A stretch of DNA of 64,000 bases from Campylobacter sp. (GCA_022775765.1 JALFKC010000063.1:1-64000); one strand, 5' to 3'; positions 41,186-61,804 are shown, numbered from the stretch's first letter. The notes: generated from the letters alone by a model not told the origin. Numbers and translations: made by a program.

Positions 41186-41231
41186 TTTTGTAACAGTGTT
41201 TGACCAGTATTTTAATACTTGAAAAGAGTTA

Positions 41232-41316
<85 letters not shown>

Positions 41317-41325
41317 TTAAGATTT

Positions 41326-41402
41326 GCGGGAGTAGCTCAGTTGGCTAGAGCATCAGCCTTCCAAGCTGAGGGTCGCGAGTTCGAGCCTCGTTTCCCGCTC
41401 CA
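41326..41402 (+). tRNA. tRNA-Gly (TCC)
   Basis: GCGGGAG...CTTCCAA...TTCCCGCTCCA. Confidence 0.96.
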
Positions 41403-41529
41403 TTATATATCAGGCTGGGAGCTGTATTATTCTTTGTTTATTGATACAGTTATTAGCTTTTGATTTATAATATAGTTGTTTGTGTTAGGTATAATTAGAT
41501 AGTTCTGCTTTTGCCATGCAAATTTTTTT

Positions 41530-41604
<75 letters not shown>

Positions 41605-41664
41605 TCAAAAATAGAGCACTAAATAACACAAATTTGAAAGTAACATATCAATACGGAGGAAGAG

Positions 41665-42864
41665 ATGGCTAAAGAAAAATTTACACGTAACAAGCCACAC
41701 GTAAACATCGGAACTATAGGTCACGTTGACCATGGTAAAACTACGCTTACAGCTGCAATTTCTGCTGTACTTTCTAGGAAAGGTCTTGCTGAGCTTAAAG
41801 ACTATGACAATATAGATAACGCTCCTGAAGAAAAAGAGCGTGGTATTACTATTGCAACTTCACACATTGAGTATGAGACACCAAATCGTCACTACGCACA
41901 TGTTGATTGTCCAGGTCACGCCGACTATGTTAAAAATATGATTACAGGTGCTGCACAGATGGATGGTGCTATATTAGTATGTTCAGCAGCTGATGGCCCA
42001 ATGCCACAAACTAGAGAGCATATTCTATTGTCACGCCAAGTTGGTGTTCCATATATAGTTGTATTTTTAAATAAAGAAGATTTAGTTGATGATGCAGAGC
42101 TTATTGAGCTTGTTGAAATGGAAGTTAGGGAATTGCTAAATGAATATGGTTTCCCTGGAGATGATACACCTATAATTGTAGGTTCGGCTTATCAAGCACT
42201 TGAAGAGGCTAAAAAAGGTGTTGATGGTCCATGGTCTGAAAAGATCATGAAACTTATGGAAGCTGTTGATACTTATATACCAACTCCTATAAGAGATACA
42301 GACAAAGACTTTTTGATGCCAATTGAAGATATTTTCTCAATTTCAGGTCGTGGAACAGTTGTTACAGGTAGAATTGAAAAAGGAACTGTAAAAGTAGGTG
42401 ACACTATTGAGATTGTGGGTATCAGACCAACTCAAACTACAACAGTAACTGGTGTAGAGATGTTTAGAAAAGAGATGGATCAAGGCGAAGCTGGTGATAA
42501 TGTGGGTATACTTTTAAGAGGAACTAAAAAAGAAGATGTCGAAAGAGGTATGGTTTTGGCTAAACCAGGCTCAATAACTCCTCATAGTAAATTTGAAGCT
42601 GAAGTCTATATCCTAACAAAAGAAGAGGGTGGAAGACATACACCATTTTTCAATAACTATAGACCACAATTCTATGTTAGAACAACTGATGTAACAGGTG
42701 CTATCACTCTACCTGAGGGAACAGAGATGGTTATGCCTGGTGATAATGTTAAAATAACAGTTGAACTAATTCACCCAATTGCTCTTGAACAAGGAACAAG
42801 ATTTGCTATCCGTGAAGGTGGTAAAACTGTAGGTTCAGGTGTTGTTGCTAAAGTTATAGCTTAA
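41665..42864 (+). CDS. tuf: Elongation factor Tu
   Basis: [23 protein letters not shown]; 399 aa. Confidence 0.99.
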   Translation: MAKEKFTRNKPHVNIGTIGHVDHGKTTLTAAISAVLSRKGLAELKDYDNIDNAPEEKERGITIATSHIEYETPNRHYAHVDCPGHADYVKNMITGAAQMDGAILVCSAADGPMPQTREHILLSRQVGVPYIVVFLNKEDLVDDAELIELVEMEVRELLNEYGFPGDDTPIIVGSAYQALEEAKKGVDGPWSEKIMKLMEAVDTYIPTPIRDTDKDFLMPIEDIFSISGRGTVVTGRIEKGTVKVGDTIEIVGIRPTQTTTVTGVEMFRKEMDQGEAGDNVGILLRGTKKEDVERGMVLAKPGSITPHSKFEAEVYILTKEEGGRHTPFFNNYRPQFYVRTTDVTGAITLPEGTEMVMPGDNVKITVELIHPIALEQGTRFAIREGGKTVGSGVVAKVIA

Positions 42865-42879
42865 TTAATTTTATATTTA

Positions 42880-42902
42880 AGAGTAGTTTTAGAAACTACT
42901 CT
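42880..42902 (+). terminator. Terminator/attenuator after tuf
   Basis: AGAGTAGTTT-TAG-AAACTACTCT followed by TTTTTTT. Confidence 0.85.
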
Positions 42903-42924
42903 TTTTTTATTTTAAGGAAATTAG

Positions 42925-43083
42925 ATGAGAATAAAAGTTGGTTTGAAATGTTCAGAAACTGGTGATATTAATTACTCTACTTATAAAAATAGTAAAACTA
43001 CAACTGAAAAGCTAGAGCTTAAAAAATATTGTCCAAGACTTAGAAAACATACACTACATAAAGAAGTTAAGCTAAAAGGATAA
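42925..43083 (+). CDS. rpmG: 50S ribosomal protein L33 (not in ORF track)
   Basis: Translated by eye: [52 protein letters not shown]. Confidence 0.96.
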   Translation: MRIKVGLKCSETGDINYSTYKNSKTTTEKLELKKYCPRLRKHTLHKEVKLKG

Positions 43084-43095
43084 TACTTTTAATGT

Positions 43096-43171
43096 AGGGC
43101 AATAGCTCTAATGGTAGAGCGCCGGATTCCAAATCCGATGGTTGGGGGTTCGAATCCCTCTTGCCCTGCCA
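43096..43171 (+). tRNA. tRNA-Trp (CCA)
   Basis: AGGGCAA...TTCCAAA...TTGCCCTGCCA. Confidence 0.96.
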
Positions 43172-43187
43172 TAAGTAAGGTATAGAG

Positions 43188-43367
43188 ATGGAAAAATTTA
43201 AAAGTTATATAATTCAATCAAAAGAAGAACTAAATAAAGTTATATTCCCACTCAAAGAGCAAGTTAGGCAAGCATTTGTCGCTGTTGTTTTGGTGGTTAC
43301 TATTATATCTTTATTTTTAGCTTTAATTGATTTGATAATGTCGTGGCTTATCAAGTTAGCGATATAA
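43188..43367 (+). CDS. secE: Preprotein translocase subunit SecE (not in ORF track)
   Basis: Translated by eye: MEKFKSYIIQSKEELNKVIFPLKEQVRQAFVAVVLVVTIISLFLALIDLIMSWLIKLAI; precedes nusG. Confidence 0.93.
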   Translation: MEKFKSYIIQSKEELNKVIFPLKEQVRQAFVAVVLVVTIISLFLALIDLIMSWLIKLAI

Positions 43368-43375
43368 GGCCAGCT

Positions 43376-43906
43376 ATGACACATAAATGGTATGCTATTC
43401 AAACATATGTTGGTTCGGAAATAACTGTTAAAAATGCTATTGAAAATTTAGCAGTTGATAGTGCTTTAGAAGAGCAAATAAAACAAGTTATAGTTCCAAC
43501 TGAAGATGTTATAGAGATAAAAAACGGCAAACAAGTTATAAAAGAGAGAAGTTTATATCCGGGTTATTGTTTTGCAAATTTGGCTCTTGATACAGCTCTT
43601 TGGCATAAAATTCAAATGTTGCCAAAAGTTAGTCGTTTTATAGGCGAGGCAAAAAAGCCATCTCCTTTGGGCGATAATGATGTTGATTTAATACTTGAAA
43701 AAGTTAATAAAAGAGCTGCTCCAAAACCTAAAATTTATTTTGAAGTTGGAGAATTAGTTAGAATAAATGAAGGTCCTTTTGCAAATTTCAATGGGACTGT
43801 TGAAGAGTATGATATGATTCATGGGACTTTAAAGTTAAATGTTTCCATATTTGGTAGAAGCACCCCTGTTGAAATTTTATACTCTCAAGTTGAAAAAATT
43901 GTTTAA
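43376..43906 (+). CDS. nusG: Transcription termination/antitermination protein NusG
   Basis: MTHKWYAIQTYVGSE, VRINEGPFANFNGTVEE; start re-set to 43376. Confidence 0.97.
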   Translation: MTHKWYAIQTYVGSEITVKNAIENLAVDSALEEQIKQVIVPTEDVIEIKNGKQVIKERSLYPGYCFANLALDTALWHKIQMLPKVSRFIGEAKKPSPLGDNDVDLILEKVNKRAAPKPKIYFEVGELVRINEGPFANFNGTVEEYDMIHGTLKLNVSIFGRSTPVEILYSQVEKIV

Positions 43907-43923
43907 TTTAAGGAGATAGTTTT

Positions 43924-44349
43924 ATGGCTAAGAAAGTTATAGGTGAAATTAAGTTGCAAATTGCAGCTACAAAAGCAAATCCGAGCCCTCCTGTTGGTCC
44001 AGCATTGGGTCAAAAAGGTGTTAATATAATGGAATTTTGCAAAGCCTTTAATGAAAAAACAAAAGATATGGTGGGATATAATATCCCTGTTGTAATAACT
44101 GTTTATTCAGATAAAAGTTTTACTTTTATAACCAAACAGCCACCTGCTACCGATTTAATCAAAAAAGCTGCAGGTATTAAGAGTGGATCTGGTAATCCTT
44201 TGAAAGAAAAAGTTGCAAAGATTACTAAAGCACAAGTTTTAGAGATTGTTGTTAAAAAAATTGCAGATTTAAACACTAATGACAAAGAGCAAGCTGCTAG
44301 AATTATAGCTGGTTCAGCAAGATCTATGGGTGTTGAAGTAGTAGATTAA
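43924..44349 (+). CDS. rplK: 50S ribosomal protein L11
   Basis: [34 protein letters not shown]. Confidence 0.99.
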   Translation: MAKKVIGEIKLQIAATKANPSPPVGPALGQKGVNIMEFCKAFNEKTKDMVGYNIPVVITVYSDKSFTFITKQPPATDLIKKAAGIKSGSGNPLKEKVAKITKAQVLEIVVKKIADLNTNDKEQAARIIAGSARSMGVEVVD

Positions 44350-44359
44350 AAACCTTTTA

Positions 44360-44378
44360 CCGTCAAGGCTAAAGACGG
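44360..44378 (+). promoter_or_regulatory. Intercistronic hairpin between rplK and rplA
   Basis: CCGTC-aaggctaaa-GACGG read directly. Confidence 0.4.
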
Positions 44379-44403
44379 AAGCACATTTTATGCGGAGAGA
44401 TAA

Positions 44404-45105
44404 ATGAGTAAAAATACTAAAAGATTTGATGAATTATTAAAAAAAATTGATTCTGAAAAAATTTATAATTTAGATGAGGCTAGCAAAACTATCAAAACAT
44501 TAGCTTCTGCTAAATTTGATGAAACTGTTGAAATTTCACTTAAATTAAATGTTGATCCAAGACACGCGGATCAAATGGTTAGAGGTTCAGTTGTATTACC
44601 TGCAGGAACTGGTAAGGTTGTAAGGGTTGCAGTTATAGCAAAAGATGCTAAAGCTGACGAAGCTAAGAGTGCTGGGGCAGATATTGTTGGTAGTGATGAG
44701 CTAGTAGAAGATATTCAAAAAGGCAATATAAATTTTGATGTTTTAATTGCTACACCAAATATGATGGGACTTGTTGGTAGAGTTGGTAGAATTTTAGGTC
44801 CTAAAGGTCTTATGCCAAATCCAAAAACCGGAACAGTTACTATGGATGTAGCAGCTGCGGTTAATAATGCAAAAAGCGGTCAAGTTAATTTCCGTGTTGA
44901 TAAACAAGGTAATATCAACAACGGTCTTGGTAAAGCTAGCTTTAGTAAGGAGCAAATTTTACAAAATATTAGTGAGTTTATAAAAGCTATTAATAAACAT
45001 AAACCAGCTGCTGCAAAAGGTAGATATATCAAAAGTGCAGCTTTATCATTAACTATGAGTCCATCTATAAAATTAGACACTCAAGAGTTGATTGACTTAA
45101 AATAA
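44404..45105 (+). CDS. rplA: 50S ribosomal protein L1
   Basis: [32 protein letters not shown]. Confidence 0.99.
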   Translation: MSKNTKRFDELLKKIDSEKIYNLDEASKTIKTLASAKFDETVEISLKLNVDPRHADQMVRGSVVLPAGTGKVVRVAVIAKDAKADEAKSAGADIVGSDELVEDIQKGNINFDVLIATPNMMGLVGRVGRILGPKGLMPNPKTGTVTMDVAAAVNNAKSGQVNFRVDKQGNINNGLGKASFSKEQILQNISEFIKAINKHKPAAAKGRYIKSAALSLTMSPSIKLDTQELIDLK

Positions 45106-45192
45106 TTAATCTTAGATTGGAGATAGCCGAGGCCGAAAGCTTAATAGAATTATATTCACTCTGCTTGAAATCCCAGTCGGAAAGGAGTAAAT
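45106..45192 (+). promoter_or_regulatory. Candidate L10(L12) mRNA leader
   Basis: Position between rplA and rplJ; complementary segments CCGA...TCGG and AAGC...GCTT. Confidence 0.4.
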
Positions 45193-45672
45193 TTGACAAG
45201 AGATGAAAAAGTAAAACTCGTTTCTGCTTTAACAGATGAGTTTGGTGCTTGTGAAGCTATAGTTGTTGCTGAATATAAAGGTCTTGCAGTAAAGGACCTT
45301 GATGTTCTTAGGATTGCAGCTAAAGACCAAGATGTCAAAGTTCAAGTTATAAAAAACACTTTGGCTTCGATAGCACTTAAAAACTCTAACAAAGACGGTT
45401 TTGAACTAAAAGACACAAATATATTTTTGTGGGGCGAACAGCTTGCAGTTTCAAAAGTAGCAGCTAAATTTGAAGAGAAAAATTCTCTTTTTAAGATAAA
45501 ATCAGCTCACATTGATGGTGAAATTGCAACTATTGAAAAAGTTAAAGTGCTTTCTAAAATGCCAAGTCGCGATGAGCTTATCGCTATGTTGCTTCAAGTA
45601 TGGAATGCGCCAATTCAAAACTTTACTATCGGCTTAAATGCCTTAAAAGAAAAAAAAGAACAAACAGCATAA
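45193..45672 (+). CDS. rplJ: 50S ribosomal protein L10 (TTG start)
   Basis: [32 protein letters not shown] ggaaaggag. Confidence 0.98.
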   Translation: MTRDEKVKLVSALTDEFGACEAIVVAEYKGLAVKDLDVLRIAAKDQDVKVQVIKNTLASIALKNSNKDGFELKDTNIFLWGEQLAVSKVAAKFEEKNSLFKIKSAHIDGEIATIEKVKVLSKMPSRDELIAMLLQVWNAPIQNFTIGLNALKEKKEQTA

Positions 45673-45687
45673 ATTTAGGAGATAATA

Positions 45688-46062
45688 ATGGCAATAACAA
45701 AAGAAGATGTTTTAGAGTATATTTCAAATCTTTCAGTGCTTGAACTAAGCGAACTTGTAAAAGAATTTGAAGAGAAATTTGGTGTAAGTGCATCCCCTGT
45801 TATGGTTGCAGGTGCAGCAGGTGGTGCAGGTGCAGCAGCAGCCGAAGAGAAAACTGAGTTTGATTTAGTGCTTGTTGATGCAGGTGATAAAAAGATTAAT
45901 GTTATCAAAGTAGTTAGAGCTATCACAGGTCTTGGACTAAAAGAAGCAAAAGACGCTACAGAAAAAACTCCTTCTACATTAAAAGAGGGAATTAGCAAAG
46001 AAGAAGCTGAAAAAGCCAAAAAAGAGCTAGAAGAAGCTGGAGCTAAAGTAGAGCTTAAATAA
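45688..46062 (+). CDS. rplL: 50S ribosomal protein L7/L12
   Basis: Hinge [39 protein letters not shown]. Confidence 0.99.
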   Translation: MAITKEDVLEYISNLSVLELSELVKEFEEKFGVSASPVMVAGAAGGAGAAAAEEKTEFDLVLVDAGDKKINVIKVVRAITGLGLKEAKDATEKTPSTLKEGISKEEAEKAKKELEEAGAKVELK

Positions 46063-46068
46063 TTAATA

Positions 46069-46091
46069 GAGCCAAATTTATTTGGCTCTTT
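46069..46091 (+). terminator. Terminator/attenuator between rplL and rpoB
   Basis: GAGCCAAA-TTTA-TTTGGCTC then TTT. Confidence 0.7.
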
Positions 46092-46130
46092 AACCATGTG
46101 TGCCATTTATATGGAACTAATCTTTCTTAA

Positions 46131-54795
<8,665 letters not shown>

Positions 54796-54863
54796 TAACT
54801 CAAAGCCTTTCTTAAAAAATAAATTAGTATAATTATATAAAATTTATTTAAGAAAGGCTACCA

Positions 54864-56012
54864 ATGTTACTCATAAAAAACGCTCAAATTTACTCACCTA
54901 AATTTATAGGCAAAAAAGATCTATTTTGCTGTGGTGGCAAAATAATCCAAATCTCTGATGAAATCAATATAAGCTTACCAAATTTAAAAGTTATAGACGC
55001 TAAGGATAGATTTTTAACCCCAGGTCTAATTGATAAGCATGTCCATATTACTGGTGGCGGTGGTGAAGGTGGCTTTAATAGCCGTGCGATTGAGATAGGG
55101 CTTAGCAAACTAATAAGTGGTGGAATTACTACTGTGGTTGGCCTATTGGGAACTGATAGTTTAAGCAGAAGTGTTGAAAATATCGTCGCAAAAGCTAACG
55201 CTCTTACAAACGAAGGAATCTCAGCCTACGCTCACACCGGCTCTTACGCTTATCCATCCCCAACTTTAACAGGCGATGTAGGCAAAGATATAGCCTATAT
55301 CGACAAAATTTTAGGTATCAAAATAGCTATTAGCGACCATAGATCTTCTTGTATTACAAGAGATGAACTTGCTAGACTTGTCTCAAAAGGCAGGGTTGCT
55401 GGAATGCTAAGTGGCAAACTTGGCTACACAACGTTTCATGTCGGTGATGGCAAAAAAGGGCTAGGTGTGATTTATGATGTTTTAAATGAATATGATCTTC
55501 CAATAGCACTTTTCCAACCAACTCATCTCAATAGAAATCAAACACTTTTTAAACAATCTATGCAGTTTTTAAAAGATGGCGGATATGCTGATTATACCTG
55601 TTATAGCCCAGATAGATTTACCCCTTATCAAGCTATTGCCGATCTCATTAAAGAGGGAGTTCCGCTTGATAAGGTTACTATGAGTTCTGATGGATATGGA
55701 AGCTACTCTAAGTATGACAAAGATGGAAATTTAACTGAAATGGGCGTAGCTAGCGTGATGGCTATTTATAATGAATTTAAAGTTTTGCTTAACAACGGTT
55801 TTAGTTTAGAAGATGCCTTACCATTTGTTACCTCAAATGTCGCTAGAAGCATAGGATTAGGTAAATTTAAAGGGCAAATTTTTGAGAAATTTGACGCTGA
55901 TATGCTGATACTAGATAAAGATTACAATATTGATTTTGTTATTGCAAAGGGTGAAATTCTAAAAGACGATAGTGGATTTATCAAAAAAGGAAGTTATGAA
56001 AACGCCATTTAA
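54864..56012 (+). CDS. iadA: Isoaspartyl dipeptidase / beta-aspartyl-peptidase
   Basis: FLTPGLIDKHVHITGGGGEGGF, AHTGSYAYPSPTLTG, SDGYGSY. Confidence 0.92.
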   Translation: MLLIKNAQIYSPKFIGKKDLFCCGGKIIQISDEINISLPNLKVIDAKDRFLTPGLIDKHVHITGGGGEGGFNSRAIEIGLSKLISGGITTVVGLLGTDSLSRSVENIVAKANALTNEGISAYAHTGSYAYPSPTLTGDVGKDIAYIDKILGIKIAISDHRSSCITRDELARLVSKGRVAGMLSGKLGYTTFHVGDGKKGLGVIYDVLNEYDLPIALFQPTHLNRNQTLFKQSMQFLKDGGYADYTCYSPDRFTPYQAIADLIKEGVPLDKVTMSSDGYGSYSKYDKDGNLTEMGVASVMAIYNEFKVLLNNGFSLEDALPFVTSNVARSIGLGKFKGQIFEKFDADMLILDKDYNIDFVIAKGEILKDDSGFIKKGSYENAI

Positions 56013-56120
56013 AGTATAAATTTTTATGCAGAATATGTATTGTTTAACTATCTTTAAGCAAAATTTATATATAATCAAGTCTTTTTAATTTAATAAATTT
56101 ACTGATGAAAGGAAAAGAAA

Positions 56121-56495
56121 TTGCCTACCATTAATCAATTGGTTAGAAAAGGGCGTAAAAAAGTGATTGAAAAATCAAAATCACCAGCCCTTAAGAATTG
56201 TCCGCAAAGAAGAGGGGTTTGCACAAGAGTTTATACAACAACTCCTAAAAAACCAAACTCAGCTCTTAGAAAAGTTGCCAAAGTAAGGCTTACAAGTGGT
56301 TTTGAAGTTATTAGCTACATAGGCGGTGAAGGCCACAATCTACAAGAACACTCTATTGTGCTTGTTAGGGGTGGAAGAGTTAAAGACTTACCGGGTGTTA
56401 AATACCACATAGTTCGTGGTGCACTTGATACTGCCGGTGTTGCAAAAAGAACTGTTTCAAGATCAAAATATGGTGCTAAACGCCCTAAAAAGTAG
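56121..56495 (+). CDS. rpsL: 30S ribosomal protein S12 (TTG start)
   Basis: [34 protein letters not shown]. Confidence 0.98.
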   Translation: MPTINQLVRKGRKKVIEKSKSPALKNCPQRRGVCTRVYTTTPKKPNSALRKVAKVRLTSGFEVISYIGGEGHNLQEHSIVLVRGGRVKDLPGVKYHIVRGALDTAGVAKRTVSRSKYGAKRPKK

Positions 56496-56553
56496 TTTGG
56501 TTTAACAGACTAACCCACGATTTGGTTAAGTTTGAGTAAAATTTAAAATTTGA

Positions 56554-57036
<483 letters not shown>

Positions 57037-57048
57037 TAAGGAGTTAAA

Positions 57049-59124
57049 ATGGCAAGAAAAACCCCTTTGCATATGGTTAGAAATATAGGAATTGCAGCTC
57101 ACATTGATGCAGGTAAGACAACTACAAGTGAGAGGATTCTATTTTTTACAGGTATTAGTCACAAAATAGGCGAGACCCACGAGGGAACCGCCACAATGGA
57201 CTGGATGGATCAAGAAAAAGAGCGTGGTATTACTATCACTTCTGCTGCTACAACTTGTTTTTGGAAAAATCACCAAATCAACCTTATAGACACCCCGGGC
57301 CACGTTGATTTTACTATCGAAGTTGAGAGATCAATGAGAGTTTTGGATGGTGCAGTGGCAGTATTTTGCTCTGTTGGTGGAGTTCAGCCACAAAGTGAAA
57401 CTGTTTGGAGACAAGCAAACAAATATCATGTTCCAAGAATTGTATTTGTAAATAAAATGGATAGAGTTGGAGCAAATTTTTATAATGTTGAAACTCAAAT
57501 CAAAGATAGACTAAAAGCAAATCCAATCCCTATCCAAATTCCAATCGGTGCAGAAGATGACTTTAAGGGTGTAGTAGATCTTGTAACTATGAAAGCTTTA
57601 GTTTGGGAAGATGATAAAACTCCTACAAACTACACAGAAAAAGAGATTCCAGCTGATTTGCTTGATAAAGCTAAAGAGTATAGAGAAAAAATGATCGAAG
57701 CTGTAGCTGAAACAGATGAGACTTTGATGGAGAAATTTTTTGAGGGTGAAGAGCTAAGCGTCGATGAGATCAAAGTGGGAATTAAAAAAGGTTGCCTTAG
57801 TCTGCAACTTGTGCCTATGCTTTGTGGAACAGCCTTTAAAAACAAAGGTGTTCAACCACTGCTTGACGCGGTAGTTGATTATCTTCCAGCCCCAGATGAG
57901 GTTGCTGATATCAAAGGTGAATACCAAGACGGCACAGCTGTTTCAGTTGAATCTAGTGATGATGGTGAGTTTGCAGGACTTGCATTTAAGATTATGACCG
58001 ACCCATTTGTGGGACAACTTACATTTGTGCGTGTTTATAGAGGTGTGCTTGAGAGCGGAAGTTATGTGTATAATACAGTAAAAGGTAAAAAAGAGAGGAT
58101 TGGTAGAATCCTAAGAATGCACTCAAACAAACGCGAAGAGATCAAAGAGCTTTATGCTGGCGAAATCGGTGCAGTAGTTGGCCTTAAAGATACTCTAACA
58201 GGTGATACTCTAGCTAGTGAAAAAGATCAAGTTATCCTAGAGAAAATGGATTTTCCTGATCCTGTTATTAGCGTTGCAGTTGAGCCAAAGACTAAAGCGG
58301 ATCAAGAAAAAATGGGTATAGCACTTCAAAAGCTTGCTCAAGAAGATCCAAGCTTTAGAGTTGCAACTGATGAAGAGAGTGGTCAAACTATAATTAGTGG
58401 TATGGGTGAATTGCACCTTGAGATTATCGTAGATAGAATGCTTAGAGAATTTAAGGTTGAAGCTGAAGTTGGAAAACCTCAAGTTGCATACCGCGAAACT
58501 ATTAGAAAAACTGTCGAACAAGAGTATAAATATGCCAAACAATCAGGTGGTCGTGGTCAATACGGTCATGTTTATTTGCGTCTTGAACCACTTGAGCCAG
58601 GAAGTGGATATGAGTTTGTAAACGATATCAAGGGTGGTGCGATACCAAAAGAGTATATTCCTGCAGTTGATAAGGGTTGCCAAGAGGCTATGCAAGGTGG
58701 TGTGCTAGCTGGATATCCAGTTGAAGATGTAAGAGTTACAGTTTATGATGGTAGCTACCACGAAGTTGATAGTTCTGAGATGGCATTTAAACTAGCTGCT
58801 TCAATGGGCTTTAAAGAGGGTGCTAGAAAAGCTGGTGCGGTTATACTTGAGCCGATTATGAAAGTTGAAGTTGAGACCCCCGAAGAGTATATGGGTGATG
58901 TAATTGGTGATTTAAATAAGCGTCGCGGTCAAGTCAATAGTATGGATGATCGCGGTGGCAATAAAATCGTCAATGCATTTTGTCCTCTAGCTAGTATGTT
59001 TGGATACTCAACTGACCTAAGAAGCCAAACTCAAGGTCGTGCTACATACTCTATGGAATTTGATCACTATGATGAAGTTCCAAAAAATGTTAGCGAAGAG
59101 ATTATCAAACAAAGAAATGGCTAG
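57049..59124 (+). CDS. fusA: Elongation factor G
   Basis: [24 protein letters not shown]; 691 aa. Confidence 0.99.
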   Translation: MARKTPLHMVRNIGIAAHIDAGKTTTSERILFFTGISHKIGETHEGTATMDWMDQEKERGITITSAATTCFWKNHQINLIDTPGHVDFTIEVERSMRVLDGAVAVFCSVGGVQPQSETVWRQANKYHVPRIVFVNKMDRVGANFYNVETQIKDRLKANPIPIQIPIGAEDDFKGVVDLVTMKALVWEDDKTPTNYTEKEIPADLLDKAKEYREKMIEAVAETDETLMEKFFEGEELSVDEIKVGIKKGCLSLQLVPMLCGTAFKNKGVQPLLDAVVDYLPAPDEVADIKGEYQDGTAVSVESSDDGEFAGLAFKIMTDPFVGQLTFVRVYRGVLESGSYVYNTVKGKKERIGRILRMHSNKREEIKELYAGEIGAVVGLKDTLTGDTLASEKDQVILEKMDFPDPVISVAVEPKTKADQEKMGIALQKLAQEDPSFRVATDEESGQTIISGMGELHLEIIVDRMLREFKVEAEVGKPQVAYRETIRKTVEQEYKYAKQSGGRGQYGHVYLRLEPLEPGSGYEFVNDIKGGAIPKEYIPAVDKGCQEAMQGGVLAGYPVEDVRVTVYDGSYHEVDSSEMAFKLAASMGFKEGARKAGAVILEPIMKVEVETPEEYMGDVIGDLNKRRGQVNSMDDRGGNKIVNAFCPLASMFGYSTDLRSQTQGRATYSMEFDHYDEVPKNVSEEIIKQRNG

Positions 59125-59126
59125 TA

Positions 59127-59160
59127 AATTTGGGTGAGATTTCACCCAAATTATTTTTTT
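59127..59160 (+). terminator. Rho-independent terminator after fusA
   Basis: AATTTGGGTGA-gatt-TCACCCAAATT then ATTTTTTT. Confidence 0.9.
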
Positions 59161-59201
59161 AAATCTTTATATCTTTAACCTAGATATTTTATCTAGATTT
59201 T

Positions 59202-59278
59202 GTCCTCGTAGCTCAGCAGGATAGAGCGCAAAATTCCTAATTTTGAGGCCGTGAGTTCGAATCTCGCCGGGGACACCA
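59202..59278 (+). tRNA. tRNA-Arg (CCT)
   Basis: GTCCTCG...TTCCTAA...CGGGGACACCA, 77 nt. Confidence 0.95.
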
Positions 59279-59495
59279 TTACACTATAAAAGTGTTACAT
59301 ACCTGCGATTTTAGCGACTTCTAATTAAATACTTTGTTGAATATAGCTTAAAAATACTAAGTAGGCTAATTTTATCGCTATTTAAGAGAGCTTGAAGTAT
59401 AATAAAAAATGATATTTATTTTCAATAACTATTTATAAATTTAGTTTTGAAATTAGTATTGTTTTATAATTTAAACAAGGCTGTGCTAAATACAA

Positions 59496-61067
59496 ATGAA
59501 ATTTTTTATGCAATTCAAAAAAGAGATGGCGATAATGCTCATATCTACTTTGATTTTTAGTGGCTTGAATATCGCTATTTTGGCCTATATAAAGACTATG
59601 ATGATCTCTAGCGTTGATAGTAAAACCTTACTAGTTTTTGCGGCTTTTTTGCTTGGATTTTTGCTTACATCTTTTATCATAAGAGCTACCATAACTACTA
59701 TTTCACAAAATTTTGTCTATAATTTAAGAGTTAAAACAGTGCAAAGTATTCTAAAAACTAGATATCTTAAAATTCACCATAACAGATCAAAACTTATCGC
59801 TTCTTTAACTAGTGACATACCAGCCTTAAGCAGTGCTTTTAACTCTTTGCCAGAGTTAATTCAAGGAGGTTTTTTGATTATTGGTGTGCTTTTGTATATT
59901 GCATATTTAAATACTATATTTTTTTGTGTGATAGTTTTGATTTTGATTTTGGTTGGAGGAGTAAATTTATACTGCACCCAAAAAACACATCAGTTTTATA
60001 AGGCTTTTAGAGAGGGTGAAAATCTGTTATACAAAGACTATCTAGTTGCAATAGAAGGCCATAAAGAGCTAAACATAAATCATACTAAAATGGAGTATTT
60101 TCTAAACAATAAATTTATAAAAAACTCACTTAGCATAAAAAACAGCATTATTAACGCCAATATCTATGGTAATTTTATGAGAGATTTTACAAGTGTTGCC
60201 ATCCTTGGAATAATTGGGTTAGTGTTTTATTTAGGCTTGAATTTTGGCATTACAAATTTGCAAAATAGCACAACTATATCTTTGGCGATACTTTTTATTC
60301 GCTCGCCTTTTATGATTGCTATTGCTTCAATCCCAAACTTACAAAGGGCAAATATCGCTCTAAATAATTTAAAAAATCTCGATTTAGATATCCAAAATAT
60401 AGACACCCAAATTTATAAAAATAGCGATAAATTTGATTTTAGCAGCTGGAAACAGATAAGATTGCAAAATATCTCTTTTAGCTACGGCGAAGAGTGCGTG
60501 CTAAAAGATATAAATTTGCAGATAAATAGGGGTGAAATTATATTTTTGACTGGTGAAAACGGGGTTGGAAAAAGCACTTTATTTTTGATAATAGCTGGCA
60601 TAATCAAGCCAGATAGTGGTGAAATTTATATAGATAATGAGCTAATTACAGATAATAATTTAAAAAGTTATCAAAATATTATGAGTGTAATATTTAATGA
60701 GCCATTTTTGTTTGAAGAGAGTTTTTATGATGATGGTAAAATTTCACAGCTTTTAAAGATTTTAGAGCTAAAATTAGCATTGAAAGATGGTAAATTTATA
60801 CATAGTGAGCTCTCAAGCGGTCAAAAAAAGCGTCTTGCAATGCTAAATGCTTTGCTTGAAAATAAAAGTTTGCTTTTGCTTGATGAGTGGTGCAGTGATA
60901 TTGACCCAAAATTTAGAAGGCGTTTTTATGAAAAACTTATTAAATACATTGTGGGTATGGGATATACGATTTTTATGATTACGCACGACGATAGATTTTT
61001 TGGTAAGGCTGATAAAATTTACGATATGAATGATTTAAAACAGATTAATTATTTGGAGGAAAAATGA
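59496..61067 (+). CDS. ABC exporter, fused TM and ATPase domains (PvdE/YojI-like)
   Basis: N-terminal TM domain; TGENGVGKSTLFLIIAG, LSSGQKKRLAML. Confidence 0.85.
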   Translation: MKFFMQFKKEMAIMLISTLIFSGLNIAILAYIKTMMISSVDSKTLLVFAAFLLGFLLTSFIIRATITTISQNFVYNLRVKTVQSILKTRYLKIHHNRSKLIASLTSDIPALSSAFNSLPELIQGGFLIIGVLLYIAYLNTIFFCVIVLILILVGGVNLYCTQKTHQFYKAFREGENLLYKDYLVAIEGHKELNINHTKMEYFLNNKFIKNSLSIKNSIINANIYGNFMRDFTSVAILGIIGLVFYLGLNFGITNLQNSTTISLAILFIRSPFMIAIASIPNLQRANIALNNLKNLDLDIQNIDTQIYKNSDKFDFSSWKQIRLQNISFSYGEECVLKDINLQINRGEIIFLTGENGVGKSTLFLIIAGIIKPDSGEIYIDNELITDNNLKSYQNIMSVIFNEPFLFEESFYDDGKISQLLKILELKLALKDGKFIHSELSSGQKKRLAMLNALLENKSLLLLDEWCSDIDPKFRRRFYEKLIKYIVGMGYTIFMITHDDRFFGKADKIYDMNDLKQINYLEEK

Positions 61068-61804
61068 AACAAAGTATCATAGAACATATGAATTTAGACC
61101 ACAAAGATGTGGTTGAGGCGTTTTATAAGAAATTTGGTAATTACCATAATTTCGTCGGTGCAAAGCTAGTTGATTTGGATGAAAATGCTTTAATACTTGA
61201 GCTAGATGGCGTAAAAGCCATAGTTCCATTTTTGCAAAAAGTCACAGACAACAACTACAAAGACGCAATAATCGCCCTTTGGAAAAGTTGCAAAGTTGAG
61301 AGCGATTTTGAGAGCTTAAGTCAAAATTTAAGAGATTTTATACTCTCTAGGCAGACTTTGATAATCGCTAGCATCAGCAACTCAAACAGTGTAGCCTCAT
61401 ACGCCCCATTTGTTTGTTTGGAAGGTAGAGTTTTTATTGCGATCTCATCAGTTGCTAAGCATCTTCATAGTATTAGGCAGAATCCAAACTCAATTAGCAT
61501 TATGTTTATCCAAGACGAAAGTGAGGCCAAAAGCCCATTTGCTAGGATTAGAGCAGTGTTTGATGCGAATGCAAAATTTATAGATAACGATGAGTTAAAA
61601 AATAGAGTTTTTGATGAATTTGCTATAAAAAATCCAAGCGATAGTGCCATTAAATTTATAAGAAAGATGAGTGATTTTAAGGTTGTAGAGCTTGAGCTTT
61701 TAAAAGGTAGATTTGTTAGAGGATTTGGGGCGGCTTTTGACACCAAAGGCTTTAGCGTAACAAAAAGAGTTGGTGGCGATAGCATACCGCACCAAATGTC
61801 TTAA
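61064..61804 (+). CDS. hugZ: HugZ-family heme oxygenase
   Basis: IIEHMNLDHKDVVEAFYKKFG; SYAPFV; C-terminal GRFVRGFGAAFD; ATGA overlap with ABC exporter. Confidence 0.9.
   Translation: MKQSIIEHMNLDHKDVVEAFYKKFGNYHNFVGAKLVDLDENALILELDGVKAIVPFLQKVTDNNYKDAIIALWKSCKVESDFESLSQNLRDFILSRQTLIIASISNSNSVASYAPFVCLEGRVFIAISSVAKHLHSIRQNPNSISIMFIQDESEAKSPFARIRAVFDANAKFIDNDELKNRVFDEFAIKNPSDSAIKFIRKMSDFKVVELELLKGRFVRGFGAAFDTKGFSVTKRVGGDSIPHQMS

Noticed and set aside
45675-46106. Reverse-strand 143-aa ORF opposite rplL
   Set aside because: Low-complexity Ala/Ser shadow of the L7/L12 hinge and C-terminal domain.
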